Under the pieces are notes generated by a model. That model saw only the letters and a list, made by a program, of their open reading frames with translations, made no database searches and was not told the DNA's origin. 64,000 nucleotides of DNA from Anaerolineae bacterium (GTDB lineage Bacteria > Chloroflexota > Anaerolineae > 4572-78 > J111). The DNA is taken from positions 62,001-126,000 of the forward strand of contig JAHDWA010000005.1 of NCBI GenBank assembly GCA_023382535.1. The letters run 5' to 3'. A program made the position numbers and the translations under genes. Positions 31,729 to 40,130 of this stretch are shown one piece after another (the first letter of the stretch is position 1; the number at the start of each line of letters is the position of its first letter).

Positions 31729-31989
31729 ATGAAACTTATAACGGTTATTTTTATCAGCCTGCTTTTGCTCAGCTCGTGCGAGCAGCAAATTGAAAAGATC
31801 GAACGGTTTATGAAGCAGTACCGGATCGAGATGCCGTCTACGCTGCCGGCTTTTCTCAGCCCGGTACCCACACCGTTCCCGATTCCGACCAGCACGTGCA
31901 ACCCCAACTGCCCGACGGCGGAACCGACCGAGGTGTATAGCCCGCCTCCTCCGCGGCCAAATCCGCCCACTGTAGAACCGGCTGAATAA
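31729..31989 (+). CDS. Small Pro-rich lipoprotein
   Basis: 86 residues after ATAAGGAGG. Signal peptide with lipobox: KLITVIFISLLLLSSC, Cys17 as the lipidation site. The mature part has one short helix (EQQIEKIERFMKQYRIEM) and a Pro/Thr tail (SPVPTPFPIPTSTCNPNC). A Pro-rich small lipoprotein in a tail/lysis region recalls Rz1-type spanins, but the host may lack an outer membrane. Role uncertain. Stop overlaps the next ATG (TAATGA). Confidence 0.65.
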   Translation: MKLITVIFISLLLLSSCEQQIEKIERFMKQYRIEMPSTLPAFLSPVPTPFPIPTSTCNPNCPTAEPTEVYSPPPPRPNPPTVEPAE

Positions 31990-34562
31990 TGAACCAATCG
32001 GCCTTTGAGCGGATAGAGGGGCTGGTCAAGCGGCCGGCCAGTATGCCGTATGACGGTATCGTGGCCGAGGTCTTCCCGGACCAGGTGACGGTACGGAAGA
32101 CGGCCAACAATCAGATCATGCAGCGGGTGGTGATCGCCGACCATATTGACAAAAGCAAACTAAAAAAGGGCGTTCCTGTCCGGCTGGGAGAGCACCTGGG
32201 CCAGCCGATTGTACTGGCGATTTTTCCGCAGCTCGAGGGCGACATTAACTACGCCGGCAAGGGCAGCGTCGTGCCTGCGCCGCCGACGGTGACGGTGGCC
32301 GGCACGGCGGCGGGTTGGCTGGTGACGTGGACGGCGGTGCCGGGGGCGGACCGCTACCGGGTGTACCGCAACGACGACCCGGACGAGACGACGCCAGACG
32401 ACCTGGATTATGTAACCGGCACAACGCTGCTGGTCCCCTACGAATCGCCCTACCTCTACTTCGCGGTGCGGGCCTGCTCCGGCCTGAACGAGAGCGAGCT
32501 GAGCGCGTGGGTGACGGACGCGGTTGGGCCGCTGACGCCCAACACGTTTGTGGCATTGAATCACATTGGCGGCCATCAACTGACGATCGCTCCGACCGAT
32601 GTATCCAGGACACATTCCGGACTCAGGTATTTTGAGATCGAGCAGGCGAACGATGACAGTGGAACCGGGGCGGTCAGCCTGGGCTATTTCTATTATCCCG
32701 ACCAATTTCCGGCCCTGCAAACATTCGGCGTGGGCACGGTAAAATATTACCGGATAAGAGCAATTGATTGGGCCGGGAACATGAGCGATTGGACGGCCTG
32801 GGATGTTGCCACTTCGGGACAAAGTGAGGTGCAGGAGCCGTTTGATGGGTACGGAGGAAGTACTGTTGTTCCCCTGGAAAGTTTGTGGTGGCTGTACCTG
32901 GATCAACTGGATTCGACGGCGGCGTGGGCCGAAACCGGGGGCCACACTCTTTCTGCGAGCAGCCCGTTGATAGAGGGACCGGCCGCGCTTAAGGTTACGG
33001 CTGTGGGCGGCTCTGAATTTAGCGACACTCTGTACAAGGTTTATTCGCCGGTCCTGGATTTGAGCACCGAAGAGCGGTTTACGGATAACGATTACGTCAT
33101 GATGGCTATTTATGCGCTGGCAGGGGCGCTTTCGGGCGGGCCGGTCACGGTTAATTTATCGTTTGTGGATAAAACGGCTGCGCCGCGCACGTTGTTTCAA
33201 TCGCCAGGGTTCGACCTGTCAGCCGGGTGGAATTACATCAAATTCAAGAAGGATGATTTTACGGCGATTGACGACGAGGTCACGCCGGCGACGCCGAACT
33301 GGAATCACATCACCCAAATCGAAATCGGGATCGAATCCAGCAACGTCCTTTCCGCGCCCAATAACTATTTTACGGTTGATGATTTGCGCATCGTCAAGGC
33401 CGACCCGGACGACGCGACGACCTATAATGACACCGGCAAAGGTTGGGACCGGGCCGCCAGCACCGGCACTGATTTTGGGGAATGGCATATTTATGCCGGC
33501 AATCGCAGCGGTGAACCGGCTCGACCGTTCACGTACGGCCAGGTCAAGGCCGCGGCCAGCCCGGCGGCCTGGTATCTTTCCCACCGGCCACTGGAGACAA
33601 TACAGATCCCCACCGGTACGATCCAGACCGGCATATACCTTAAGGGGGCAGACGGCAAGGCGGGCCTGGCCTTTTTTATCAAGGACGTTGACGCCGATTC
33701 CTGGGATATGTACGCGGTCGAGGCGGACAGCACGGGCGACACCATCAAGCTGGTCAAGTGGGTCGCGGGGACGCGGACCGATATCGCCAGCGCGTCCTTC
33801 ACCTTTGCGTCGGGCCAGATACTCTGGCTGGCCGCAGATTTCAGGGATTACGACGCCGACGGGGGGCGGATCAAGGTTTACGCCTCGTTCAGTGACGGCA
33901 ACCTGATCCAGGCGGCCAATATGGTTATCTCGGCCCAGGATACGGCGGTGGGCAGCGGCGGGAGCGTGGGGCTGCTGTCGTACCAGGCTAATGTTCGCTT
34001 TGTGGACTTCCGGGCCGGCTCGCCGGCGCACGCGGAGACGGCTGACGTGGCCTTTGCCCTGAACGGGCCGATCCTGGCCGGGGAGACGCGGCGGGTGCAT
34101 TACAACCGGGACGCCAGCGAATTTCAATGGAGTGACGACGGCGCAACCTTTACGCCGGTCTACGGCGTATGGCAGACCTGGACGCCGACCGTGGTCCAGA
34201 GCGGCAGCGTGACGGTCACGGTCACGTATGCCCGTTATACGGTCATCGGGAAAACGGTCCTGACCCAGGTGCGGCTGGCCGTGACCGGGAGCGGGACGGC
34301 GGGGAATGAGGTCAGGATCCAGGGGATACCGGCTGCCATTGCCCCTAATCGGGTGGATGGCTCGACCGCCGTCGCGGTGTGCGGAACAGCTGTGGTTTAT
34401 GACAACGGGACGGCATTTTACCAGGGCGCGCTGGTGGCGGTTGGGGCCAACGACCTGCGGATCATCTGTCACGGCGAGGGCAACCGGCTTGGGGCGGACC
34501 CGAATTTTGGCCTGGCCAGCGGGGACGTGATTTCGTTTCAAGGATTGTGGGAGCGGGCGTGA
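31989..34562 (+). CDS. Tail protein with FN3 and beta domains
   Basis: 857 residues. Residues 1-90 hold a small OB/beta domain (MPYDGIVAEVFPDQVTVRKT). A fibronectin-type III domain follows (TVTVAGTAAGWLVTWTAVPG, RYRVYRND). Middle lectin-like domains (EPFDGYGGSTVVPLESLWW) lead to a C-terminal tip (VHYNRDASEFQWSDDGATF) with an adhesin-like end. Fits a central tail fibre or baseplate fibre after the tape measure set. Last gene of the structural run; a terminator follows. Confidence 0.65.
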   Translation: MNQSAFERIEGLVKRPASMPYDGIVAEVFPDQVTVRKTANNQIMQRVVIADHIDKSKLKKGVPVRLGEHLGQPIVLAIFPQLEGDINYAGKGSVVPAPPTVTVAGTAAGWLVTWTAVPGADRYRVYRNDDPDETTPDDLDYVTGTTLLVPYESPYLYFAVRACSGLNESELSAWVTDAVGPLTPNTFVALNHIGGHQLTIAPTDVSRTHSGLRYFEIEQANDDSGTGAVSLGYFYYPDQFPALQTFGVGTVKYYRIRAIDWAGNMSDWTAWDVATSGQSEVQEPFDGYGGSTVVPLESLWWLYLDQLDSTAAWAETGGHTLSASSPLIEGPAALKVTAVGGSEFSDTLYKVYSPVLDLSTEERFTDNDYVMMAIYALAGALSGGPVTVNLSFVDKTAAPRTLFQSPGFDLSAGWNYIKFKKDDFTAIDDEVTPATPNWNHITQIEIGIESSNVLSAPNNYFTVDDLRIVKADPDDATTYNDTGKGWDRAASTGTDFGEWHIYAGNRSGEPARPFTYGQVKAAASPAAWYLSHRPLETIQIPTGTIQTGIYLKGADGKAGLAFFIKDVDADSWDMYAVEADSTGDTIKLVKWVAGTRTDIASASFTFASGQILWLAADFRDYDADGGRIKVYASFSDGNLIQAANMVISAQDTAVGSGGSVGLLSYQANVRFVDFRAGSPAHAETADVAFALNGPILAGETRRVHYNRDASEFQWSDDGATFTPVYGVWQTWTPTVVQSGSVTVTVTYARYTVIGKTVLTQVRLAVTGSGTAGNEVRIQGIPAAIAPNRVDGSTAVAVCGTAVVYDNGTAFYQGALVAVGANDLRIICHGEGNRLGADPNFGLASGDVISFQGLWERA

Positions 34563-34611
34563 CCTACAGACCCCCTCCCTGGCCCTCCCCCTCTTAGGGG
34601 GAGGGGAAAAG

Positions 34612-34643
34612 AAAGCCGGTCCCCAAAGGACCGGCCTTCTTGA
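34612..34643. terminator. Terminator between convergent genes
   Basis: AAAGCCGGTCC-CCAAA-GGACCGGCCTTCTT: a strong stem with T-rich flank on the plus strand and A-rich on the other, so it can serve both the tail gene (plus) and the membrane-protein operon (minus). A C-rich palindrome (34567-34610) and the palindrome copy 8 lie alongside. Confidence 0.7.
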
Positions 34644-34713
34644 TTCTAGCCGGGACAAGAGCGGTTATGGCGGCTAGAGACCCTCTCACTCACGGGGGAG
34701 GGAAGTAGGAAAT

Positions 34714-34731
34714 TGTCTCCAATTGGAGACA
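34714..34731. repeat. 18-bp palindrome, copy 8
   Basis: Perfect copy, four bases past the stop of the minus-strand membrane-protein gene, in the convergent gap. Confidence 0.9.
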
Positions 34732-34735
34732 ATTC

Positions 34736-35083
34736 TTAGCCGACCACTTCGGAGCTATCGCCGTTGATGATCTGGCCGCCGGTGAAATCGGGGCCGGGCA
34801 ACTGCTGGATGACATTGGGAACGACCGGATAAAAAGGCTGGGTGGGGACAGTGTGGCGGTTGCTATAATTGAGTGCCTGGGGGCGTACTGCCTCTAATAC
34901 ATTGCGCTGGCTTTCGGTGTGCTGCCGGCCAATAATCCACACCAGGCCAAGCACTAACCCAACGCCCAGCAAAAAAGCCAGGATGGCCAGCACGGCCAGC
35001 CGAAAAACCTCATCGGTAGCCAGGAGCCAGACCAACCCCGCACCGAACGAAAGTCCAAAACCTAACCCTATCCACTTCTTCAT
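34736..35083 (-). CDS. Small two-span membrane protein in FtsK-like operon
   Basis: 115 residues with membrane spans LGFGLSFGAGLVWLLA and VLAILAFLLGVGLVLGLVWI, then a polar tail (NVLEAVRPQALNYSNR ...). Start overlaps the stop of the FtsK-like gene by a few bases. Probably a membrane partner of the translocase; no family recognised. Confidence 0.65.
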   Translation of the reverse strand: MKKWIGLGFGLSFGAGLVWLLATDEVFRLAVLAILAFLLGVGLVLGLVWIIGRQHTESQRNVLEAVRPQALNYSNRHTVPTQPFYPVVPNVIQQLPGPDFTGGQIINGDSSEVVG

Positions 35084-36414
35084 GCTACTCCTCCTTTCAG
35101 CAGCCGGCGCTGCCGGCGCATCACGTCCAGTACATCACGCACGGCCCGGGCCTTGTCGGTGCCCATTCTGACGCCGCTTTTGGTGCGGATTTGCTCAGGG
35201 ACAGCGCTGACGACAAGTGCATAGGCCAGGGCGCGGCCCAGGTCCTCGATAGTCCAATGCTGTTCCTTTTCGCCATAAAGGAGATCCAGGCTATCTGCGG
35301 GTAGGGCCACGTCCAATACTCGCTCACTGACCGGTTGAACTATCTGTGGTACCGGTTCAAGCCGCTCGATGCGGGGCAGGTTGGCAAAGTCAACCTTGTC
35401 CGGCAGAGCGGCGCGACAGCGGGTAATGATGCCATTGCTGACCACGATGCAATCGCCCTTGCCGCCCATTCCGAGCTGCTCGATGGGATACTGCCGGCCG
35501 GCGCGGCGGGTGACCATAAACGCTTGATCAGCATCGAGGGCGAAAGAGATGACTGTTTTGAAGTTGACCTTGCTCTTGCTCCCGCCATCACCAAAAACGG
35601 AGGGGTTAGCGGCCTGGGAGGCGACGACCAGGTTAATATTCAGCCCGCCGGCAATCTGGGCCAATGAGCGAATGGCTTCGGCGACACGAGGCCGCGCGTC
35701 AATCAGTTCCGAAATCTCGTCCACAAAAATCACCCAACGCTGCGAGCAGCGCTCTTTGTCGGTTCGGCGCTCCAGGGCCTCGGCCTTTATAGAGAAGAGT
35801 AATCGCTCGCAATCGGTATACTCGATGGCCGGGCTTGCGCCCATGTGGGGCAGCTTGTAGAGCGGAGCGAACTGCTCATCATTCTTTGGGTTGATGATGA
35901 ATACTTTACACTCCTCCGGGTCGTATGCCTTGCTGATGGCGATATTGTAATCCACCAGGAAGACGCTTTTGCCGTAGCGGGTGGAGCCGAAGACGGCTTT
36001 GTGCGGATTCTTCCAATCCAGGCGAGCGACGGCGCCGGTGGCCTGCTGGCCGATGGCCAGGGCGTCTTTATGCTGCGGCAGGCCGGCCAGAGGGACGACA
36101 CGCCAGCGATCCGGGGGCAGGGTGAATTCGACCCGGACCAATTCTAAATGGCGGTAGACATAGGCGAAATGGGAACGGGCGCGCAGGGCCAACCGTTCGC
36201 CCGATTCCCTGGTTGTGAGTTTGCCCAGGTCCTCGTCACGGACATTCAGAGTGACCGTGGCGGCCTGGGGACCGTAGACAGTGCCGCCGACAATTTGAAA
36301 GGGGATGCCGCCGGGCAATCTCTGCCGGCGACCAAGGAGATCGCGCGGGCCGTAAGCTTCGGTCGCTCCAAGTACCTGCATGATAGCGTTCTGATATAGG
36401 TCTAATTGCTGCAT
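35080..36414 (-). CDS. FtsK/SpoIIIE-like DNA translocase ATPase
   Basis: 444 residues. Walker A GSTRYGKS at 143-150, Walker B WVIFVDEISEL near 221-231, and an FtsK-type order (DGGSKSKVNFKTVISFALDA, RRAGRQYPIEQLGMGGKGDC). No N-terminal membrane spans; the operon supplies separate membrane proteins. The C terminus has a small winged-helix-like part (LGRALAYALVVSAVPEQI). It could move DNA during segregation, transfer or induction. Unusual in a phage; FtsK-like ATPases are commoner in integrative elements and phage-plasmids. Confidence 0.8.
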   Translation of the reverse strand: MQQLDLYQNAIMQVLGATEAYGPRDLLGRRQRLPGGIPFQIVGGTVYGPQAATVTLNVRDEDLGKLTTRESGERLALRARSHFAYVYRHLELVRVEFTLPPDRWRVVPLAGLPQHKDALAIGQQATGAVARLDWKNPHKAVFGSTRYGKSVFLVDYNIAISKAYDPEECKVFIINPKNDEQFAPLYKLPHMGASPAIEYTDCERLLFSIKAEALERRTDKERCSQRWVIFVDEISELIDARPRVAEAIRSLAQIAGGLNINLVVASQAANPSVFGDGGSKSKVNFKTVISFALDADQAFMVTRRAGRQYPIEQLGMGGKGDCIVVSNGIITRCRAALPDKVDFANLPRIERLEPVPQIVQPVSERVLDVALPADSLDLLYGEKEQHWTIEDLGRALAYALVVSAVPEQIRTKSGVRMGTDKARAVRDVLDVMRRQRRLLKGGVA

Positions 36415-36514
36415 TTTACCTCTACCTACTGCCTACCCACTCATTCTCTCGTATCCCTTACCTGGTAAATTTGGCCCGTGAGGGGGAGGTGCGCCTGAGT
36501 AAGTAGGCAGTAGC

Positions 36515-36757
36515 CTACCCAGGCGCGTAACAGAACCGTTCTCGCAATAAGCCCACACCGACCTGGTACAGCCAGGCATTCCACGCACCGGCGAGTCGCT
36601 GCCAACATCGCTCAGTGGCAGCCGTTACCATTCCCAGGATCAGGATCACGGCCAGAACCCAGGCCGGAATAGTGAAAGGCCGGCAGACGTGCGGGTGGGC
36701 GGGACGGCGGTCGTCAAGGACGCCGATAATGACGTGGATGGATTGGAATCGTTTCAT
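36515..36757 (-). CDS. Small single-span membrane protein
   Basis: 80 residues with one hydrophobic segment (FTIPAWVLAVILILGMVT) and a Trp-rich juxtamembrane part. The ATG overlaps the stop of the upstream coiled-coil gene by 4 bases. A 100-base gap to the FtsK-like gene contains an inverted CTACTGCCTAC/GTAGGCAGTAG pair. Function unknown. Confidence 0.55.
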   Translation of the reverse strand: MKRFQSIHVIIGVLDDRRPAHPHVCRPFTIPAWVLAVILILGMVTAATERCWQRLAGAWNAWLYQVGVGLLRERFCYAPG

Positions 36758-37494
36758 CGCAAATACCCCTGCACTCCTGCCGGCAGAGCCTGCCTGGCTG
36801 TCCAGCGCAGGGCCGGCTCCGCTCGCAAATTAAGGGCATCGATTGATTCCTTTAGACCCTGCTCGATCAGTAAAATCGGATGGCTGGCCTCGAGCATCTG
36901 GATAGACTGCTCCAGGCCAAGGATGCGGGTGCGGGCCTGAGCGAGCTGGCCCACCAGGGCGGTAATCAACCGGCTGTAGCCGGCGGCGCATTCCTCCAGC
37001 GAGCCTCGTTCGTTGGCGAGGAGGACAAACGCCTCGGTTTTGAGGTCGGCGCGGGTGATGAGGTAAGGTGAAAGGAGCAGGGTCTGGAGACTGTCGTCGC
37101 CGACCTTCCCGGCCAAGTAGGCGACCTGATCGCGCTGGCCGGCCTGAATGGCGTCGGCAGCCTGAGCGAGATAGCCGGCCCGGCGTTCAAGAGTCTCGAC
37201 GCGCTCAACTACCTTCAGCACCTGGCGCGTAAGCAGATCGGTGGCAATCCGGGCATCCAACAGTCCCGCTTCGGCAGTGGCGGAGTTGGGTTCGATCCGG
37301 GCGAGAAGTTGGGCCAGGCGGTCCGCTGCTTCGGCGGCCGGGTCTGGGGGCGGTGGGGTAACTTCGATTTCAGCCGGCTTGGCTTTGGCGCGGCGATGCT
37401 CGATGAATTTCCAGATCGCCCAACCGATGCCCGCCAGGGCAATAAGGACGAAGACGCCGATGATCAAAGTATTAGCAACCGATTCTATGTTCAT
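36754..37494 (-). CDS. Membrane-anchored coiled-coil protein
   Basis: 246 residues. A single N-terminal span (NTLIIGVFVLIALAGIGWAI) followed by a basic stop and Pro-rich linker (EVTPPPPDPAAEAA), then long helices (VVERVETLERRAGYLAQ, LAQARTRILGLEQSIQMLEA). Such proteins often organise membrane-bound complexes. In the same operon as the translocase. Confidence 0.65.
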   Translation of the reverse strand: MNIESVANTLIIGVFVLIALAGIGWAIWKFIEHRRAKAKPAEIEVTPPPPDPAAEAADRLAQLLARIEPNSATAEAGLLDARIATDLLTRQVLKVVERVETLERRAGYLAQAADAIQAGQRDQVAYLAGKVGDDSLQTLLLSPYLITRADLKTEAFVLLANERGSLEECAAGYSRLITALVGQLAQARTRILGLEQSIQMLEASHPILLIEQGLKESIDALNLRAEPALRWTARQALPAGVQGYLR

Positions 37495-37520
37495 GATACC
37501 TCCCTTATAATCACCCTAAT

Positions 37521-38384
37521 TTACCGGATCACTTCCCAGCCGGAGCCGTTCTTATACAATCTCCCTCCGGCTGCTAATTCGTCCACGTAATTTGCCGCGG
37601 TTGATTTTGATTTCCCAATGGCTTGACCGATTTCGCCCAGGGAGGCAAGTGGATTGCCCGCCACAAAATTCAAGACTTCGGCCATCGCTCGCTCTTTTTC
37701 AGCCTGGCGCTCAGCGTTCAAATCGTGTATTGAACGTATTGAACGGCTTGCTGTAGCCATATTTTGCTTAGCTTCGATGCGGGCCATCCGCTCCTTGTGC
37801 TTCAATTCCAGTTCGAGGCGTTCCTTTTCGCGCTGCCACTGGCGCTGCTCGACCTCAGCCGCTTCCTGCCGTTTCTGGCTCTCTGTTTCAATTGTCGCTT
37901 GCCGGTTATCAGCTTCGGATTGTTGGGCCATGATCCGAATGATGTCGCGGTGCAGGGCTACGGCCACATAGACGATGGCGGTCAGGAAGGGGGAGGCGAT
38001 CCCCAAACTTTTGACCAGGGGGGTAAAGGCATCACCGCTAAACCCAACCACTGCGGCGACTCCGATTACATACACCGGCACCAGCCAGGCCATCAATTTG
38101 AATTTGATCGGCTGGATTATGCCGGCCTCTTTACCGTTATATAGGTCAATACAGGTATGTGTCGCTACAATGCCGACGGTTTCGATTGCCGCTCCAACCA
38201 CCAGGGCAAAGAGCAGGGCCAATTCCCACCCAGCCTCTTCCTCGAAAGTATGAAAAATGGCGTAGGCCGTGAACAGAGAGGGCATCAAGGCGACAAAGAA
38301 CGGACCAAGTTTGACCAGGAACGACATGATGATGCTCTGGATGGCGTCTAAAAAATTGTCGAATTGCTTGGTTAGTTTGTCCAT
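37521..38384 (-). CDS. Polytopic membrane protein with coiled coil and C-terminal winged helix
   Basis: 287 residues from the ATG at 38384; the open frame continues upstream through palindrome copy 9 and a C-rich repeat, which look non-coding. About four membrane spans (FLVKLGPFFVALMPSLFTAY, ALLFALVVGAAIETVGIVA, LMAWLVPVYVIGVAAVV, SPFLTAIVYVAVAL), then a charged coiled coil (REKERLELELKHKERMARIE) and a DNA-binding winged helix (SLGEIGQAIGKSKSTAANYV). A membrane-tethered DNA-binder next to an FtsK-like motor is a striking pair. First gene of the operon. Confidence 0.7.
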   Translation of the reverse strand: MDKLTKQFDNFLDAIQSIIMSFLVKLGPFFVALMPSLFTAYAIFHTFEEEAGWELALLFALVVGAAIETVGIVATHTCIDLYNGKEAGIIQPIKFKLMAWLVPVYVIGVAAVVGFSGDAFTPLVKSLGIASPFLTAIVYVAVALHRDIIRIMAQQSEADNRQATIETESQKRQEAAEVEQRQWQREKERLELELKHKERMARIEAKQNMATASRSIRSIHDLNAERQAEKERAMAEVLNFVAGNPLASLGEIGQAIGKSKSTAANYVDELAAGGRLYKNGSGWEVIR

Positions 38385-38455
38385 AAGTCCCCACTTCCGG
38401 CTCCTCTCGCCCTCCCCCCAACCCCTCCCTCCGGGAGGGGAGAAGAGGGGGGCCT

Positions 38456-38473
38456 TGTCTCCAATTGGAGACA
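38456..38473. repeat. 18-bp palindrome, copy 9
   Basis: Perfect copy between the minus-strand membrane operon and the small-RNA candidate on the plus strand, 33 bases before its -35 box. Confidence 0.9.
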
Positions 38474-38506
38474 GTGTTAAAGAATTAAAATGCGACCGTG
38501 CCGCCG

Positions 38507-38620
38507 TTGCGGAGGGTCGCCAAATTGGATACAATGGAGTTGGCCGACTCGCTACGTGACAGCGATAGGTCAGCCCGGCGAGGTGCTTACGGCACCGAAG
38601 CCGGGCGTTTTGTTTTTTTA
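38507..38620 (+). ncRNA. Small RNA candidate with promoter and terminator
   Basis: Promoter TTGCGG, 17 bases, TACAAT (38530-38535), overlapped by an inverted repeat GCGACC ... GGTCGC (38492-38520). About 40 bases after the -10 comes the terminator CCCGGC ... GCCGGG with TTTTGTTTTTTT (38574-38619). The transcript would be near 78 nt with no room for a gene; both neighbours are on the minus strand. The order palindrome, promoter with inverted repeat, short RNA, terminator matches the four late modules. Confidence 0.5.
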
Positions 38621-38860
38621 AGAAGACTGTTTTATTTCTTGAACAGTGTAGAGGTCATCCACCCTTACACCTAACGTCACTGCTATTTTGTGCAAAGTTT
38701 CGATTTTAGTCGAGCCAGGCAAAACGGGCTGCTTTTTATTAGCAAGCCTGATTAGAGATTGATAACTTAATTCGGTGAATTCGTTCTGTTGCATCTTGAG
38801 GTGTAAATCAGAAGCGGTCATACCGCGCTCTTTTAGTAAATCAGGAATGAGACTAATCAT
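38618..38860 (-). CDS. XRE-family HTH regulator
   Basis: 80 residues from the ATG at 38860, with GAGG 6 bases upstream (a start at 38872 is possible). HTH: LLKERGMTASDLHLKMQQNE, LSYQSLIRLANKKQP, then KIETLHKIAVTLGVRVDDLY. Divergent from the small-gene cluster at 39087 with paired promoters; a likely autoregulator of this locus. AT-rich compared with phage core genes. Confidence 0.75.
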   Translation of the reverse strand: MISLIPDLLKERGMTASDLHLKMQQNEFTELSYQSLIRLANKKQPVLPGSTKIETLHKIAVTLGVRVDDLYTVQEIKQSS

Positions 38861-38898
38861 AATGAACCTCATTTCACCCCTTCCGCTATGTTTAATAT

Positions 38899-38986
38899 AA
38901 CATAACACATTAAAATAGATTTGTCAAGAGAATTAACTATCAAATTATCAAGATAGCTTGACATTCCAAAAAAGATATGATAATAT
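38899..38986. promoter_or_regulatory. Divergent promoters at third HTH locus
   Basis: Plus: TTGACA (38958), 17 bases, TAATAT (38981). Minus: TTGACA (38927-38922), 17 bases, TATGTT (38904-38899). Same layout as 20798-20879 and 31277-31340, and again TTGTCAAG / CTTGACA blocks face each other. Repeated TATCAA-type words lie between and beyond. Confidence 0.7.
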
Positions 38987-39027
38987 AGAGATGTCTTGAT
39001 AATAACATAGGTTTCCAAATCAAAAAA

Positions 39028-39060
39028 GCCGTCTCGGTGCAGCGAACACCAAGACGGCCA
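39028..39060 (+). promoter_or_regulatory. Leader hairpin upstream of small gene cluster
   Basis: GCCGTCTCGGTG-CAGCGAA-CACCAAGACGGC, not followed by a T-run, between the promoter and the ribosome site of the gene at 39087. Analogous leader hairpins precede the small basic genes at 20560 and 31008. Confidence 0.6.
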
Positions 39061-39086
39061 CCAGCAGCCATAGGAGGGTAAATCGA

Positions 39087-39458
39087 ATGGCTACCAACAC
39101 TATTGTACCACGTTCTATTACTCTCAGCAACGGCCAAGTCCTGGCCGTCCCCGAAGGCGCAGACGCCAGCGCCTTCAAACGTTTCGAGGAGGCCAAGCTT
39201 CGGCGGGCTTCCAATCCCAAGAAAAAGACCCCCAAAAAATCCCCTTCTCGCTCCGGCTCCTCCCGCCGGCGCACCTTGCGCACCAGCGTCCCTTTCGCGC
39301 CCAGCTCAGCCGAGCGCCAAACCCAGCGGACCGGCCGGGCTGCTGGGGAGTTGGTCGAGCGCGCGAATGGTAAGCCAGAGGAGGACGGCGAGGTAAGCGC
39401 CATCCTGATCAACGCCGCCGGGCGATTTTTCGGCATTCTGGAGGTGGCCAGTGTCTAG
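39087..39458 (+). CDS. Small basic protein, unknown
   Basis: 123 residues after AGGAGGG. Opens with a beta segment (TLSNGQVLAVPEGADASAFK), then a strongly basic, Ser-rich linker (RRASNPKKKTPKKSPSRSGS) and a short hydrophobic end (VSAILINAAGRFFGILEVAS). The basic linker would bind nucleic acid. Overlaps the next gene by 8 bases. Confidence 0.6.
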   Translation: MATNTIVPRSITLSNGQVLAVPEGADASAFKRFEEAKLRRASNPKKKTPKKSPSRSGSSRRRTLRTSVPFAPSSAERQTQRTGRAAGELVERANGKPEEDGEVSAILINAAGRFFGILEVASV

Positions 39459-39639
39459 TCCAGCGCCTACCCTGACCTATAAGATTGTCAAAAATGGCGC
39501 AGAGGTACGCACCGGCCTTGACCTGGCCCAAGCGGTTGAACTGCGCAAACAAATCAAAGAGGAATCGCCCCAGGCCCTTGTTACCTTAATGCTCGACAAA
39601 CCCTCCCCGGCCCTCGCCGGCGAGGAGGTGCTGCGATGA
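39451..39639 (+). CDS. Small hypothetical protein
   Basis: 62 residues from a GTG overlapping the previous stop. An alpha/beta mini-domain (LTYKIVKNGAEVRTGLDLAQ, VELRKQIKEESPQALVTL). The end overlaps the ATG of the next gene (ATGA). Unknown function. Confidence 0.55.
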   Translation: MSSPAPTLTYKIVKNGAEVRTGLDLAQAVELRKQIKEESPQALVTLMLDKPSPALAGEEVLR

Positions 39640-39992
39640 TCCTCCTCAAACGAGCGCTTCAGGCCCTTGGTTTATGGCCGCAGCCCGGCCAGGTTGCCCC
39701 GCCGTGCGGTTACACGCCGGACCAGATGCGCCGGGAAGTCCGGTCGGTTATTGACCGGACCGACGGCGAACTGCTCCTGGCGATGTACCAGGTGGTGATG
39801 GTGCTGAGCACGATGAAGGATGAGGCGACCCAACCCGTCCCAATGGCCCCGCCCGAACCGCCGGCCCGGCCCACGATCTGGCGCAACCGGCTGGAATTCA
39901 AGGACGACGCGGATTGGCGCGCGCACCGGACGTTTTATCGCCAGGCGCTGGCCGATTTCGAGCAGATTCTACGGGACGGAGGCCAATCGTAA
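39636..39992 (+). CDS. Small hypothetical protein
   Basis: 118 residues, ATGA overlap with previous gene. Helical (GYTPDQMRREVRSVIDRTDG, LAMYQVVMVLSTMKDEA), Pro-rich middle, then WRAHRTFYRQALADFEQILR. No family recognised. Followed by the tRNA-like element. Confidence 0.6.
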   Translation: MILLKRALQALGLWPQPGQVAPPCGYTPDQMRREVRSVIDRTDGELLLAMYQVVMVLSTMKDEATQPVPMAPPEPPARPTIWRNRLEFKDDADWRAHRTFYRQALADFEQILRDGGQS

Positions 39993-40020
39993 CGGCGAAA
40001 AATGGCTAGTTGGAATTACC

Positions 40021-40092
40021 GCCGGGGTAGCTCAGCGGCAGAGCCTCCGTTATCGAACGGAGAGGTCAGGGGATCGTAACCCCTCCCCGGCG
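40021..40092 (+). tRNA. tRNA-like element with abnormal anticodon and T loops
   Basis: 72 nt cloverleaf: acceptor GCCGGGG/CCCCGGC (7 bp), D arm GCTC-AGCGGCA-GAGC, anticodon stem CTCCG/CGGAG with an 8-base loop TTATCGAA (or a 6-bp stem and 6-base loop), variable AGGTC, T arm AGGGG-ATCGTAA-CCCCT. The T loop lacks the usual TTC: T54 and A58 appear swapped to A and T, which could keep the 54-58 pair. No CCA is encoded. Possible anticodons are ATC or TCG. Probably a real but divergent phage tRNA, or a tRNA mimic or degraded attachment-site tRNA. Confidence 0.5.
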
Positions 40093-40130
40093 CTGTTTAA
40101 TTATCAATAACCAACGAAAGGAACTAACCT

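Noticed and set aside
31729..31989. Lipoprotein called as Rz1 spanin
   Set aside because: No Rz partner or endolysin nearby, and the likely host is thought to lack a typical outer membrane; left as a generic lipoprotein.
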